Shown: positions 19,906 through 25,459 of the stretch, in pieces
Layout of the letters: each line of letters opens with the position of its first letter
Position numbering within the stretch: position 1 is the stretch's first letter
From: a virus
Length of the DNA: 25,459 nt
IMG/VR virus record: IMGVR_UViG_3300035034_000612
Span: 1-25,459 of that record
Direction: 5' to 3' (one strand)
Notes under the pieces: generated by a model
Database searches by the model: none
Told to the model about the DNA's origin: nothing
The model's input: only the letters and a program-made list of their open reading frames with translations
Made by a program: the position numbers and the translations under genes

Positions 19906-20349
19906 ATGCGATATCTATTTCTACTGGTTGCGCTGCTGCTCGCTGTGCCGAGCTACGCCGCCGAAGCTACATCTACCCTGAGTTGGGTAGCTCCTGAAAC
20001 TCGTGTTGACGGCACGCCAATGGCTAGCTCCGAAATAGCCGAGTTCCGCGTCTACTATGGTGTGGACATAACTGAGCCCCTGTCCAGGAGCTCGACGATG
20101 CAATCGGTTAGCGCGGATACTGCGGAGCGTGTTGTGACGCTTGACCTCACACCCCGACCGGACCAGGAGTATGTGGTGTCGTTTGCTGTGACCACAGTGG
20201 ATACGGATGGGAGGGAATCGATGCTGTCTGACACAGTGTCGAAGAGCTTTCTCATCACCTCCACCGCCTTTCCTGGAGCGCCTACGCAACTGGATTTCAC
20301 GCTTAATTGCGGGGATGCGTGCGAGGTTCTAGAAGTTAGTATAGAGTAG
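19906..20349 (+). CDS. Secreted fibronectin type III-like protein
   Basis: 147 aa from the ATG at 19906 (GGAG upstream); an in-frame earlier ATG would bury the signal. Residues 1-18 are a signal peptide: Met-Arg, hydrophobic LFLLVALLLAV, cleavage after SYA. The rest reads as one FN3-like beta sandwich: STLSWVAPETRVDG, EFRVYYGVD, QEYVVSFAVTTVDTDGRES. It ends with a Cys pair (Cys136, Cys139 region, NCGDACE) that could form a disulfide. There is no lipobox, so it is exported rather than a lipoprotein. Superinfection exclusion or surface binding is a guess. Confidence 0.82.
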   Translation: MRYLFLLVALLLAVPSYAAEATSTLSWVAPETRVDGTPMASSEIAEFRVYYGVDITEPLSRSSTMQSVSADTAERVVTLDLTPRPDQEYVVSFAVTTVDTDGRESMLSDTVSKSFLITSTAFPGAPTQLDFTLNCGDACEVLEVSIE

Positions 20350-20359
20350 GCACATCTAT

Positions 20360-20383
20360 CCCAGCGTCAATGGTGGCGCTGGG
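20360..20383 (+). other. Hairpin before the glycosylase gene
   Basis: CCCAGCG (20360-20366) pairs with CGCTGGG (20377-20383), ending 5 nt before the GGAG of the next gene. No T-run; perhaps a weak terminator or translation control. Confidence 0.45.
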
Positions 20384-20398
20384 TACTTGGAGAACGAT

Positions 20399-20908
20399 AT
20401 GAGATTATGGATGGCACCGCTTGAGCTTATGTGCAGCAAGCACCTTCGCGGAGAGCACGTAGAGACACACATGTTCGTCGGTAGTATCAACAAAGGTACG
20501 TCGATGGCGGGCTTCATTGCAGACGGCCTGCTACATGTGGCAAGCATCCAAGAACGCCACGATGCTATTGCCCAGGAAATGGTAGACAGGGGCGGGAACC
20601 ACGAGAGCCCGCTTGTGTTCGACGGTAGCGACTACCCAGGCGACGCAAATGTGATAGACGTACATGCAAATATCATGGAACTGGCACGCCGCTGCCCCGA
20701 CTGTTACGACCGCATACACGAAGCGGGTTATGAGCTGCCTTTTGTACGCGGCGGCGACAAGGTCGTTAAGTGGCTTGAGGGCGAATGGTATGTGCAGATG
20801 ACAGGGGAGCTCCTGCCTGGCGCATATCCGAAGCGGGACAAAGCGCTGAACGCACTTGAGAAGATGCGCCGTGCAATGACACTGAAGCGGCAGGGGAGAG
20901 CGAAATGA
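20399..20908 (+). CDS. Pyrimidine dimer DNA glycosylase-like protein (T4 endonuclease V family)
   Basis: 169 aa from the ATG at 20399 with GGAG 6 nt upstream. The N-terminus MRLWMAPLELMCSKHLRGEH, then VETHMF, matches the DenV-type glycosylase/AP-lyase pattern: His15, Glu19 and Glu22 line up by eye with T4 His16, Glu20 and Glu23, the last being catalytic. HDAIAQEM and RGGNHESPL are further family-like stretches. In T4 the nucleophile is the amine of Thr2; here the matching position would be Met1, which is normally kept before Arg. It would repair UV dimers. The C-terminal half (95-169) is extra. The end overlaps the next gene by 4 bp. Confidence 0.65.
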   Translation: MRLWMAPLELMCSKHLRGEHVETHMFVGSINKGTSMAGFIADGLLHVASIQERHDAIAQEMVDRGGNHESPLVFDGSDYPGDANVIDVHANIMELARRCPDCYDRIHEAGYELPFVRGGDKVVKWLEGEWYVQMTGELLPGAYPKRDKALNALEKMRRAMTLKRQGRAK

Positions 20909-21069
20909 AGACTCCGCGTATGCAACTAAAGCTCCGTGAAGCGATCGACTTTAAGAAGGCCCAAGGTTTCGAAGTTACAAGCCGGGATCCTGTTGTCCTT
21001 ATGGCTCGGGGTGCTGTTAAAATCCGCCTGGAACTACTCAACGACACAGTGGTGGTGAAAAGTGGTTGA
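20905..21069 (+). CDS. Small unknown protein (54 aa)
   Basis: 54 aa: starts MKTPRMQLKLREAIDF, then KKAQGFEVTSRD, PVVLMARGAVKIRLELL and a final strand. The ATG overlaps the glycosylase stop (ATGA), with a GGGGAG site upstream. It is a small alpha/beta protein with a basic N-terminus. Function unknown. Confidence 0.75.
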   Translation: MKTPRMQLKLREAIDFKKAQGFEVTSRDPVVLMARGAVKIRLELLNDTVVVKSG

Positions 21070-21592
21070 CTTTATGGTAATCGGGCTCCCTCGCTCGGGC
21101 ACAACGTGGGCAGCTAACTGGCTCACGACGGATGCGGTATTCTGTGCCCATGACCCCTTATATGCACACCACTATGAGGACTGGAATAAGTCGATTGGCT
21201 TGCACGCATACCGCAACGGCTTTGTCAAGGCGGGTGTTAGCTGCACTGGCATCTGGCGCTGGTCGGATTGGGTGAACGAGCAGGACTGTCCGAAGGTTAT
21301 TCTGCATCGGGACTTCGACGATGTGCAGGACAGCTTGACTGAGCTTGGGCTTCCGAGGTTGGACGACGATGCGCCTTATCAATTGGCGCAGTGCGTTGGG
21401 CTCCATGCCCCCTTTGAAGATCTATTCGATTCAACTGCCGCTGCTGCTATATGGGCCCACCTTACTGATAGCGAGTTCAACGAGTTCCGTCACAGTGCGT
21501 TGATCGACTACAGTATGCAGCCGAAGTTTGAATCCCTTGCCCCTGACCTTGCTGTAACACGTAGGCTCTATGACGAATTATCTAGCATCTAG
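21062..21592 (+). CDS. Sulfotransferase-like protein
   Basis: 176 aa from GTG at 21062 (an in-frame ATG at 21074 would remove the first four residues). The 5'-phosphosulfate loop GLPRSGTTW (8-16) is canonical for PAPS-dependent sulfotransferases, and VILHRDFDDVQDSL (79-92) matches the 3'-phosphate-binding motif, with Arg83 and Ser91. Both cofactor motifs are therefore present. The protein is shorter than typical cytosolic sulfotransferases (about 250-300 aa), so acceptor-binding parts are reduced. Substrate unknown. It overlaps the preceding gene by 8 bp. Confidence 0.75.
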   Translation: MVDFMVIGLPRSGTTWAANWLTTDAVFCAHDPLYAHHYEDWNKSIGLHAYRNGFVKAGVSCTGIWRWSDWVNEQDCPKVILHRDFDDVQDSLTELGLPRLDDDAPYQLAQCVGLHAPFEDLFDSTAAAAIWAHLTDSEFNEFRHSALIDYSMQPKFESLAPDLAVTRRLYDELSSI

Positions 21593-21611
21593 TGGAAGGG
21601 AGTGCAACACT

Positions 21612-21860
21612 ATGGGTAAGCATATTCTAATCCTGGGTGCTACAGCAGCAGGGCTCTCTAAAATAGTAAGTGATGCTGGTTTCGTAGTTGTCGAAGAGGA
21701 TATGATACGGGAGTCCGCGGCCATAGAGCGCCAGCTTGAGAAAATGCGAGTGCGGGAGTTTGAAGAAATCCAAGAGCTGTGCTGTGACCCCCGTATGGCA
21801 GGGAACGGCAAGCGTAACAAGTCAGATCGAAAGCGCAACAAAGCGCAGAGGTGGCGGTAA
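21612..21860 (+). CDS. Small unknown protein (82 aa)
   Basis: 82 aa from the ATG at 21612 (GGGAG upstream). The N-terminus MGKHILILGATAAGLSKIV resembles a Rossmann-type glycine-rich strand-turn-helix, but the rest (charged helix to residue 57, then a basic tail with KRNKSDRKRNKAQ) is too short for a dinucleotide-binding enzyme. The stop overlaps the next ATG (TAATG). Function unknown. Confidence 0.75.
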   Translation: MGKHILILGATAAGLSKIVSDAGFVVVEEDMIRESAAIERQLEKMRVREFEEIQELCCDPRMAGNGKRNKSDRKRNKAQRWR

Positions 21861-22102
21861 TGGAACAGACATATCTATGGAACTGCGTAGTCAACATGAC
21901 CCTCGCTTCCTACATGCACGCCCAGCCTAAGGCGGACACGCAAGTGAAGCGGATGGCCAAGCGCTACATGCGACGGGCACCTAGCGATGATAAGCTCGCT
22001 CGTCGGACACTGCGTAATGTGGTCAAGACGGGGCAGCCATGTCTCCTCGTGCAAATCGCCTACGATGAAATAACAGGGGGCTCTGATGTCGGTGTATCTT
22101 AA
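21860..22102 (+). CDS. Small unknown protein (80 aa)
   Basis: 80 aa from the ATG at 21860, preceded by GGTGG. Mostly helical and basic (VKRMAKRYMRRAP, LARRTLRNVVKTG), ending with a strand (CLLVQIAYDEI). It overlaps the next gene by 17 bp. No known motif. Confidence 0.75.
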   Translation: MEQTYLWNCVVNMTLASYMHAQPKADTQVKRMAKRYMRRAPSDDKLARRTLRNVVKTGQPCLLVQIAYDEITGGSDVGVS

Positions 22103-22310
22103 GATAGATGATTGCTGCCAGTGCCCACACCGAGGGCACAAGGGCGGCTTCGGGGCGGTGGCGTATGTCCCTACATGCACAGCGGCGAACCGCGATCTCC
22201 CCTACAGCGTCAGCTGTGCGGCCGCAGGCCGTAGCGTTATCCCAACCGCACAGCAGGAACCCGGAATCCCAATCTGGTGCCCACTACGCAAGCAAGAGGA
22301 AGAGGAATGA
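22086..22310 (+). CDS. Small Cys-rich, probably zinc-binding protein (74 aa)
   Basis: 74 aa with Cys10, Cys11, Cys13 (DCCQCPHRGH), Cys31, Cys44 and Cys65 (WCPL). The CxxC-type clusters suggest one zinc site. GGGGG lies upstream of the ATG. The C-terminus is an acidic Glu run. It overlaps both neighbours (ATGA with the next). Small zinc proteins of this kind are common in phage early regions; no function known. Confidence 0.8.
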   Translation: MSVYLKIDDCCQCPHRGHKGGFGAVAYVPTCTAANRDLPYSVSCAAAGRSVIPTAQQEPGIPIWCPLRKQEEEE

Positions 22311-22471
22311 AAATAAAAGTCCAAAAGGTTAAGTCCGCGAGCACTATGCAGGACTGTATTGACCGTCGCCACACCTTTAAGATCACTGGTCCGTCTGCAC
22401 GTACAGGGGAGCGGGTAACGGTTATCTTTGAGGGTACACGGGAAGAAGCTGCAAAGGTGGAATTGAAATGA
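22307..22471 (+). CDS. Small unknown protein (54 aa)
   Basis: 54 aa starting MKIKVQKVKSASTMQD at 22307, inside the stop of the Cys-rich gene. Strands (HTFKITGP, RVTVIFEG) are followed by a short helix (TREEAAKVEL). GAGGAAGAGG upstream. Its stop overlaps the next ATG. Function unknown. Confidence 0.75.
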   Translation: MKIKVQKVKSASTMQDCIDRRHTFKITGPSARTGERVTVIFEGTREEAAKVELK

Positions 22472-22755
22472 ACTTACTTAGACCGTTTGCACAGCTCTTT
22501 GAAGAATTGAAGCAACGTAGGCGCAAGCGCAAGTTCCTGAAGTATGAGATTCGTAAGGCTACGGGACGCGAGTTTGCGATGTCTGAATACTTTCAGGGTA
22601 ATGCTTCAATCCTGGAATTGGAAGCCTGTGTTGCTACAGCAATGGCGTTCAACAATGATGACGCTTTTGATGATGGTATTAAGCAAGCAATTGCAAAGAT
22701 GAGGAAGTTGCATTTGCCCAACGTTGTAGATGATAGCTATGGGAGAGTTAAGTAA
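22468..22755 (+). CDS. Small helical unknown protein (95 aa)
   Basis: 95 aa beginning MNLLRPFAQLFEELKQRRRKRK. It is helical throughout, basic at the N-terminus and acidic in the middle (NNDDAFDDG). The DNA from here to about 23290 is richer in A and T than its neighbours. TAATG overlap with the next gene. Function unknown. Confidence 0.78.
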   Translation: MNLLRPFAQLFEELKQRRRKRKFLKYEIRKATGREFAMSEYFQGNASILELEACVATAMAFNNDDAFDDGIKQAIAKMRKLHLPNVVDDSYGRVK

Positions 22756-23294
22756 TGCGTAAAGGTCCAATGACATCACAAGTAATGGTTGATATAATTA
22801 ACGAACGTGCTCGCCAGGATTCGAAGTGGGGAGGACAACCAAGCGATGACAAGCATACACCGGAGGAGTGGGTTAGTTTAATTTGTGATTATGCAGGTTG
22901 GTCGCGGGTACTGTCTGGGATGGGCAACTATGACAAGTATAGGAAGAGAATGGTACAGGTTGCAGCCCTTGCAGTGGCCGCAGTACAATCCCTTGATAGA
23001 CACCTTAGTAATTTAGAGGACGCTAGTGGGCTTGAGTTGTGTGTGGATGAGGGTTGTCCTCAATTTGGATCAGAACACATTTGCAACAACCTAAAATTCG
23101 TCAGTACTGTTTGCAAGCTGGAAGCAAGGGTTGGTGAGCTTGAGGATTTAATTAGGTACGCCCAGGTCAGTTCCGGTGTTTGCATGTGCGGAGCTAATAT
23201 GGAGGACCATAACGAAGCAATGGGACACAGTCCGGTTGACATTTGGGATAATGCACGGGATAACATTCTAGGTTTAGGAGAAAACAATGGATAA
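22755..23294 (+). CDS. Phage protein with ERxRQ-KWG start (179 aa)
   Basis: 179 aa. The N-terminal half (INERARQDSKWGG, DDKHTPEEWVSLICDYAGW, YDKYRKRMVQVAALAVAAVQSLDR) is a helical module I have seen in many phage proteins, sometimes near MazG-like nucleotide enzymes, but without a visible ExxE/ExxD metal pair. Residues 95-179 carry several Cys (ELCVDEGCPQFG, CMCG), perhaps zinc-binding. Function unknown. It overlaps the next gene by 8 bp. Confidence 0.8.
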   Translation: MRKGPMTSQVMVDIINERARQDSKWGGQPSDDKHTPEEWVSLICDYAGWSRVLSGMGNYDKYRKRMVQVAALAVAAVQSLDRHLSNLEDASGLELCVDEGCPQFGSEHICNNLKFVSTVCKLEARVGELEDLIRYAQVSSGVCMCGANMEDHNEAMGHSPVDIWDNARDNILGLGENNG

Positions 23295-23685
23295 GTTAAA
23301 CGAGCACCAGTTCGACTTCAGCTTGCCTATGTACCCTAACCAAACCATAGGCGACAAGGGTATGCAGTGCGAGATGACAATGGACGGGCGCAAGCTGGAG
23401 GGCGTGACCTCGCTCTTCCTGAAGGCTGGCGCTGACGGGTTCACTAATGTGGCGATTGAGTTTGAGGCCAGCTGCGCAGTGCAGTTCGTTGGGCACCTGG
23501 ACGCGAGCATTGTGCAGCATAACGGTCTTGACGGTGAGCTATTGCTTGCTGACATCTATAACGATGCGCTCGAGGATGTACAGTCCCGGCACGACCCTGA
23601 TGAGTTCCATGATGGGTACGAGCAGAAAGCTGAGTTTGTATTGAAGGTGATCACTCTTGCTATGGAGCGTTTTCGCCCCTCGTAA
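23287..23685 (+). CDS. Unknown acidic protein (132 aa)
   Basis: 132 aa with GGAG before the ATG. Beta-rich N-terminal part (HQFDFSLPMYP, GMQCEMTMDG, LFLKAGADGFTNVAIEFEA, CAVQFVGH), followed by acidic helices (LADIYNDALEDVQSRHDPDEFHDG). No recognised motif. It is the last clear gene before a 300-bp stretch with only micro-ORFs. Confidence 0.82.
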   Translation: MDKLNEHQFDFSLPMYPNQTIGDKGMQCEMTMDGRKLEGVTSLFLKAGADGFTNVAIEFEASCAVQFVGHLDASIVQHNGLDGELLLADIYNDALEDVQSRHDPDEFHDGYEQKAEFVLKVITLAMERFRPS

Positions 23686-23998
23686 ATTATCGTCTATTAG
23701 AGTTGCGATACGAAGGGTTTTTGTGTTGCAATGCACACATCAGCCAGCGGAAGCACAGTAAGGCGATCCAGGAAACGATCGCAGACCTGTGAGGTCGCTG
23801 GACACCCGCGCCGTGACGGGGATGACAATACATATATCGCGGACGATGAGCCTCCCCCGAGGACAGGGCTGCTCGGAGCGCTGACACAAGAAGCACCCGA
23901 GACGATAACATGCTCAAAAGATGCGAAGGCGCCCGCCTTGCTCGGGCGGTTGTACGTGACTGCAATGAATCCGCTGGTCACGCAGCGGAGGACCGGAG
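23686..23998 (+). other. Region with structured repeats and possible micro-ORFs, no firm gene
   Basis: No reading frame here has a convincing ribosome site. Two adjacent hairpins are visible: GCGATC/GATCGC, then GACCT/AGGTC (about 23763-23797). Short frames that read like protein are: one ending SKAIQETIADL at about 23791; one from a GTG overlapping that stop, ending QGCSER; and one at 23910-24002 starting MLKRCEG, which overlaps the TTG gene that follows. These may be a chain of micro-ORFs or a small RNA. Confidence 0.35.
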
Positions 23999-24127
23999 TT
24001 GAAGTTGAGCGTGTTTGACGGGCGGCCTGCCATGTGGTTGGGCCGCTCGCCTACTAACCCCATGAGGAACCCGTATGAGAAAGCATGGCCACTATTTCAA
24101 GCCGGTGCAGCATTTAACAGAAATTGA
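23999..24127 (+). CDS. Likely overlooked TTG-start micro-ORF (42 aa)
   Basis: 42 aa from TTG at 23999, with GGAGG placed 7 nt upstream and the TTG overlapping a preceding TGA. The peptide (…VFDGRPAMWLGRSPTNP, RNPYEKAWPLFQAG) has low-chance composition with aromatics and Pro, and looks like a real small phage protein. It overlaps the gene at 24075 in another frame by 53 bp. A GTG five codons in is an alternative start. No function known. Confidence 0.5.
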   Translation: MKLSVFDGRPAMWLGRSPTNPMRNPYEKAWPLFQAGAAFNRN

Positions 24128-24335
24128 TGTGTATCGAACCTGTGATCTATTCCGGGTCGATGATTCGAGCGGGGCAACCCAGCACGCAATCAAGAAGCTC
24201 TTGCTGCCTGGTGGTCGAGGGAATAAGGAGCGCCTGGTGGATCTTAAAGAGGCCAGGGACACTATTGACCGCCGAATAGAAATGCTCTGCGAAGATGCAG
24301 CAGCACAGTTGGCCAGTGACAACCAGGAGGTCTAG
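24075..24335 (+). CDS. Conserved small phage protein (86 aa, HYFKPV-type)
   Basis: 86 aa: HGHYFKPVQHLTEIDVYRTCDLF, then QHAIKKLLLPGGRGNKERLVDLKEARDTIDRR. I recognise this as a pattern common in diverse phages: HYFK-V-LT-IDVYR, then QHAVKKLL with GGRG. No biochemical role is established to my knowledge. The ATG has GAGGA 6 nt upstream. It precedes two membrane proteins. Confidence 0.85.
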   Translation: MRKHGHYFKPVQHLTEIDVYRTCDLFRVDDSSGATQHAIKKLLLPGGRGNKERLVDLKEARDTIDRRIEMLCEDAAAQLASDNQEV

Positions 24336-24336
24336 G

Positions 24337-24570
24337 ATGGAAGCATTCCAAGAGCTACTCGGTTCCGTTGCTTTCTTTGCGCTATTTGGCGCGATGCTTT
24401 CCATCGTGCTTGGCTGCTACTATGAGTCCAAGGAAAAGCAGCACCTTATTCCTCACGGTGTTGAGTTTTGGGATCGACTCGCCAAGTACACTTTCACCGC
24501 TGTGCTTGCCTTTGGAATTTCAATTATTCTATGGATGCTTATTGCCATAATCAATTGGGCTGTGTCATGA
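24337..24570 (+). CDS. Small membrane protein with two transmembrane helices (77 aa)
   Basis: 77 aa from the ATG at 24337 behind AGGAGG. Helices at about 8-29 and 52-75, with a charged loop (ESKEKQHLIPHGVEFWDR) between. Size and topology would suit a holin, but the early location and lack of an adjacent endolysin argue against it. It overlaps the next membrane gene (ATGA). Function unknown. Confidence 0.8.
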   Translation: MEAFQELLGSVAFFALFGAMLSIVLGCYYESKEKQHLIPHGVEFWDRLAKYTFTAVLAFGISIILWMLIAIINWAVS

Positions 24571-24836
24571 GCGGACAAACGAAAGCCGGCAGCCTCGTAG
24601 AAGCATGTGTCAACACTCTCACTGGACTCATCTTTTCCTTTGCAATACAGAAGACCCTCAACTACGCATACAATGTCGAAATGACTAACACAGTGGCCGC
24701 TCATTTTGTGTTCTGGTTTACTGTGGCATCAGTGTTGAGAAGTTACATCATTCGCCGTCTTTGGAATGCCCGCTGGTGGCGCAAATTCATGAAGTATATT
24801 CCAGGGCTAAAGCATGACAATCAACGTCAGAACTAA
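24567..24836 (+). CDS. DUF7220-like small membrane protein (89 aa)
   Basis: 89 aa: SLVEACVNTLTGLIFSFAIQ as one membrane segment, a short polar loop, HFVFWFTVASVLRSYIIRRLWN as the second, and a basic tail. The pattern (SLVEA-N...G, then the S-RSY-RR-FN end) resembles the DUF7220 family found in phages. Function unknown. It overlaps the upstream gene by 4 bp and the nuclease gene by 23 bp. Confidence 0.8.
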   Translation: MSGQTKAGSLVEACVNTLTGLIFSFAIQKTLNYAYNVEMTNTVAAHFVFWFTVASVLRSYIIRRLWNARWWRKFMKYIPGLKHDNQRQN

Positions 24837-25269
24837 GGGGCAGGAAGGGGAGCGGGAGATCGCTAAAATCCTCAACCTGATCATTGCTGATGTGCGAGCC
24901 GCTTACAAGCTGCCTCAGTACGCAACCAACGACGAGCTGTTTCAGCGCAACCAGAACCAGAGTGCTGTAGGGGGCGCGGATCTATCGAACCCCATGAACC
25001 TCGAAATTGAGATTAAGCGTCAAGAGCAACTGTCTGTGAACACGTGGTGGAAGCAGTGCGTGACGTCCGCAGGACGTACAGGCGGTCTTGCAATACTGGT
25101 ATTCAGGCAGAACCGCAAGTCCTGGCGGGTTTGCTTGGAAGGAGAGCTTCCGCTCCAGCCAGCTGGTACAGGGACCCACAGCTCCATCGGACCTTGCCGA
25201 GTGGAAGTGGATCTGGATACGTTCAAAGCATGGTTCAAGGCCTACTATACTAAGTGGCTGAACCATTAA
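24814..25269 (+). CDS. PD-(D/E)XK nuclease, Holliday-junction resolvase-like
   Basis: 151 aa. GQEGEREIAKIL (9-20) supplies the first-helix Glu13; Asp56 in GGADLS and Glu66-Ile-Lys68 in EIEIKRQE form the PD-(D/E)XK active site; a helix (WWKQCVTSA) and strand (LAILVFR) follow. The size and N-terminal pattern resemble archaeal Hjc-type resolvases and related phage enzymes. It would cut branched DNA during recombination or before packaging. The start overlaps the membrane protein by 23 bp. A VRR-NUC-type nuclease is an alternative reading. Confidence 0.8.
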   Translation: MTINVRTKGQEGEREIAKILNLIIADVRAAYKLPQYATNDELFQRNQNQSAVGGADLSNPMNLEIEIKRQEQLSVNTWWKQCVTSAGRTGGLAILVFRQNRKSWRVCLEGELPLQPAGTGTHSSIGPCRVEVDLDTFKAWFKAYYTKWLNH

Positions 25270-25277
25270 CGCACAGC

Positions 25278-25291
25278 GCCCACGGATGGGC
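25278..25291 (+). other. Small hairpin after the nuclease gene
   Basis: GCCCA (25278-25282), loop CGGA, TGGGC (25287-25291), without a T-run. At best a weak terminator. Nothing else is seen in the 139 bp before the next gene. Confidence 0.35.
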
Positions 25292-25408
25292 ATACAGTGT
25301 GGCCAAACTACGAAAGAAAACGAACAGCTTGCCTCCCCTCGAGCTCATGCCTTACTCTTAGCCATATCATTATCACAGATCGGTGGCGATCACTAGGAGT
25401 AACTGGGC

Positions 25409-25459
25409 ATGGGTCCATCAGCCGCGAGTGCTTACATTGACAAGAATCTTGTCGAAAAA
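25409..25459 (+). CDS. Start of a gene cut by the right edge
   Basis: 17 codons, MGPSAASAYIDKNLVEK, from the ATG at 25409, with AGGAG 9 nt upstream; open to the window end. Too little to name. Its place after the early region would suit a packaging gene, but that is a guess. Confidence 0.6.
   Translation, partial: MGPSAASAYIDKNLVEK

Noticed and set aside
23697-23981. Two minus-strand frames of about 90 aa
   Set aside because: They are opposite to the general direction of transcription, have no ribosome site and random-looking composition.
23731-24018. 95-aa plus-strand frame
   Set aside because: No Shine-Dalgarno before its ATG, Arg/Pro-rich random-looking composition, and it conflicts with the better-supported TTG gene; left as unassigned region.
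24337-24836. Holin / lysis pair call for the two small membrane proteins
   Set aside because: No endolysin or spanin is adjacent, and the location is within early genes; topology alone is not enough.

Overview
The window looks like the early and replication region of a tailed double-stranded DNA phage that modifies its own DNA with 7-deazaguanine. The grounds are a queD / gat-queC / queE cluster, dense packing of genes with ATGA and TAATG overlaps, phage recombination genes (Sak4-like ATPase, DUF669-type ssDNA-binding protein, Cas4-like nuclease, Prim-Pol primase-helicase), ThyX, and many tiny unknown genes. This combination resembles the Queuovirinae (9g/Seurat/Nipunavirus-like siphoviruses). 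That lineage is an inference from gene content. No database was searched. A helicase C-terminus identical to the gammaproteobacterial SSB tip suggests a gammaproteobacterial host.

Layout. All genes from 1 to 17356 read leftward (minus strand). In transcription order they are: a 254-aa unknown protein, a small HTH protein, Prim-Pol primase/helicase, MazG-like pyrophosphohydrolase, two small unknowns, RNase HI, a ClpX-like AAA+ ATPase, ThyX, ATP-dependent DNA ligase, Sak4-like ATPase, ssDNA-binding protein, a strong terminator, Cas4-like nuclease, J-domain protein, SF2 helicase, three proteins that share a C-terminal domain, then queE, gat-queC and queD (queD runs off the left edge). A 514-bp divergent intergenic region (17357-17870) holds GC palindromes, a G/T-rich tract, a G-quadruplex-type tract and divergent promoters. 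It is the best candidate for an origin or control region. From 17871 to the end all genes read rightward: a papain-like protein fused to the same shared C-terminal domain, then short genes separated by terminator-promoter units, a secreted FN3 protein, a DNA glycosylase, a sulfotransferase-like protein, a run of small overlapping unknowns, two small membrane proteins and a PD-(D/E)XK nuclease.

How they fit together. QueD and QueE would convert a pterin precursor to CDG. Gat-QueC would make preQ0 and possibly amidate it to an archaeosine-type base. The enzyme that inserts the base into DNA (DpdA) and FolE are not in the window and probably lie to the left. MazG, ThyX and RNase HI manage nucleotides and primers. 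Prim-Pol, helicase, ligase, SSB, Sak4 and the Cas4-like nuclease form a replication/recombination set.

The most unusual features are the SSB-type tip on the SF2 helicase, while the phage ssDNA-binding protein has none; a C-terminal domain shared by four otherwise unrelated proteins; and a matching promoter plus leader on two of those four genes, on opposite strands 13 kb apart. No tRNA, rRNA, CRISPR array or insertion sequence was seen.
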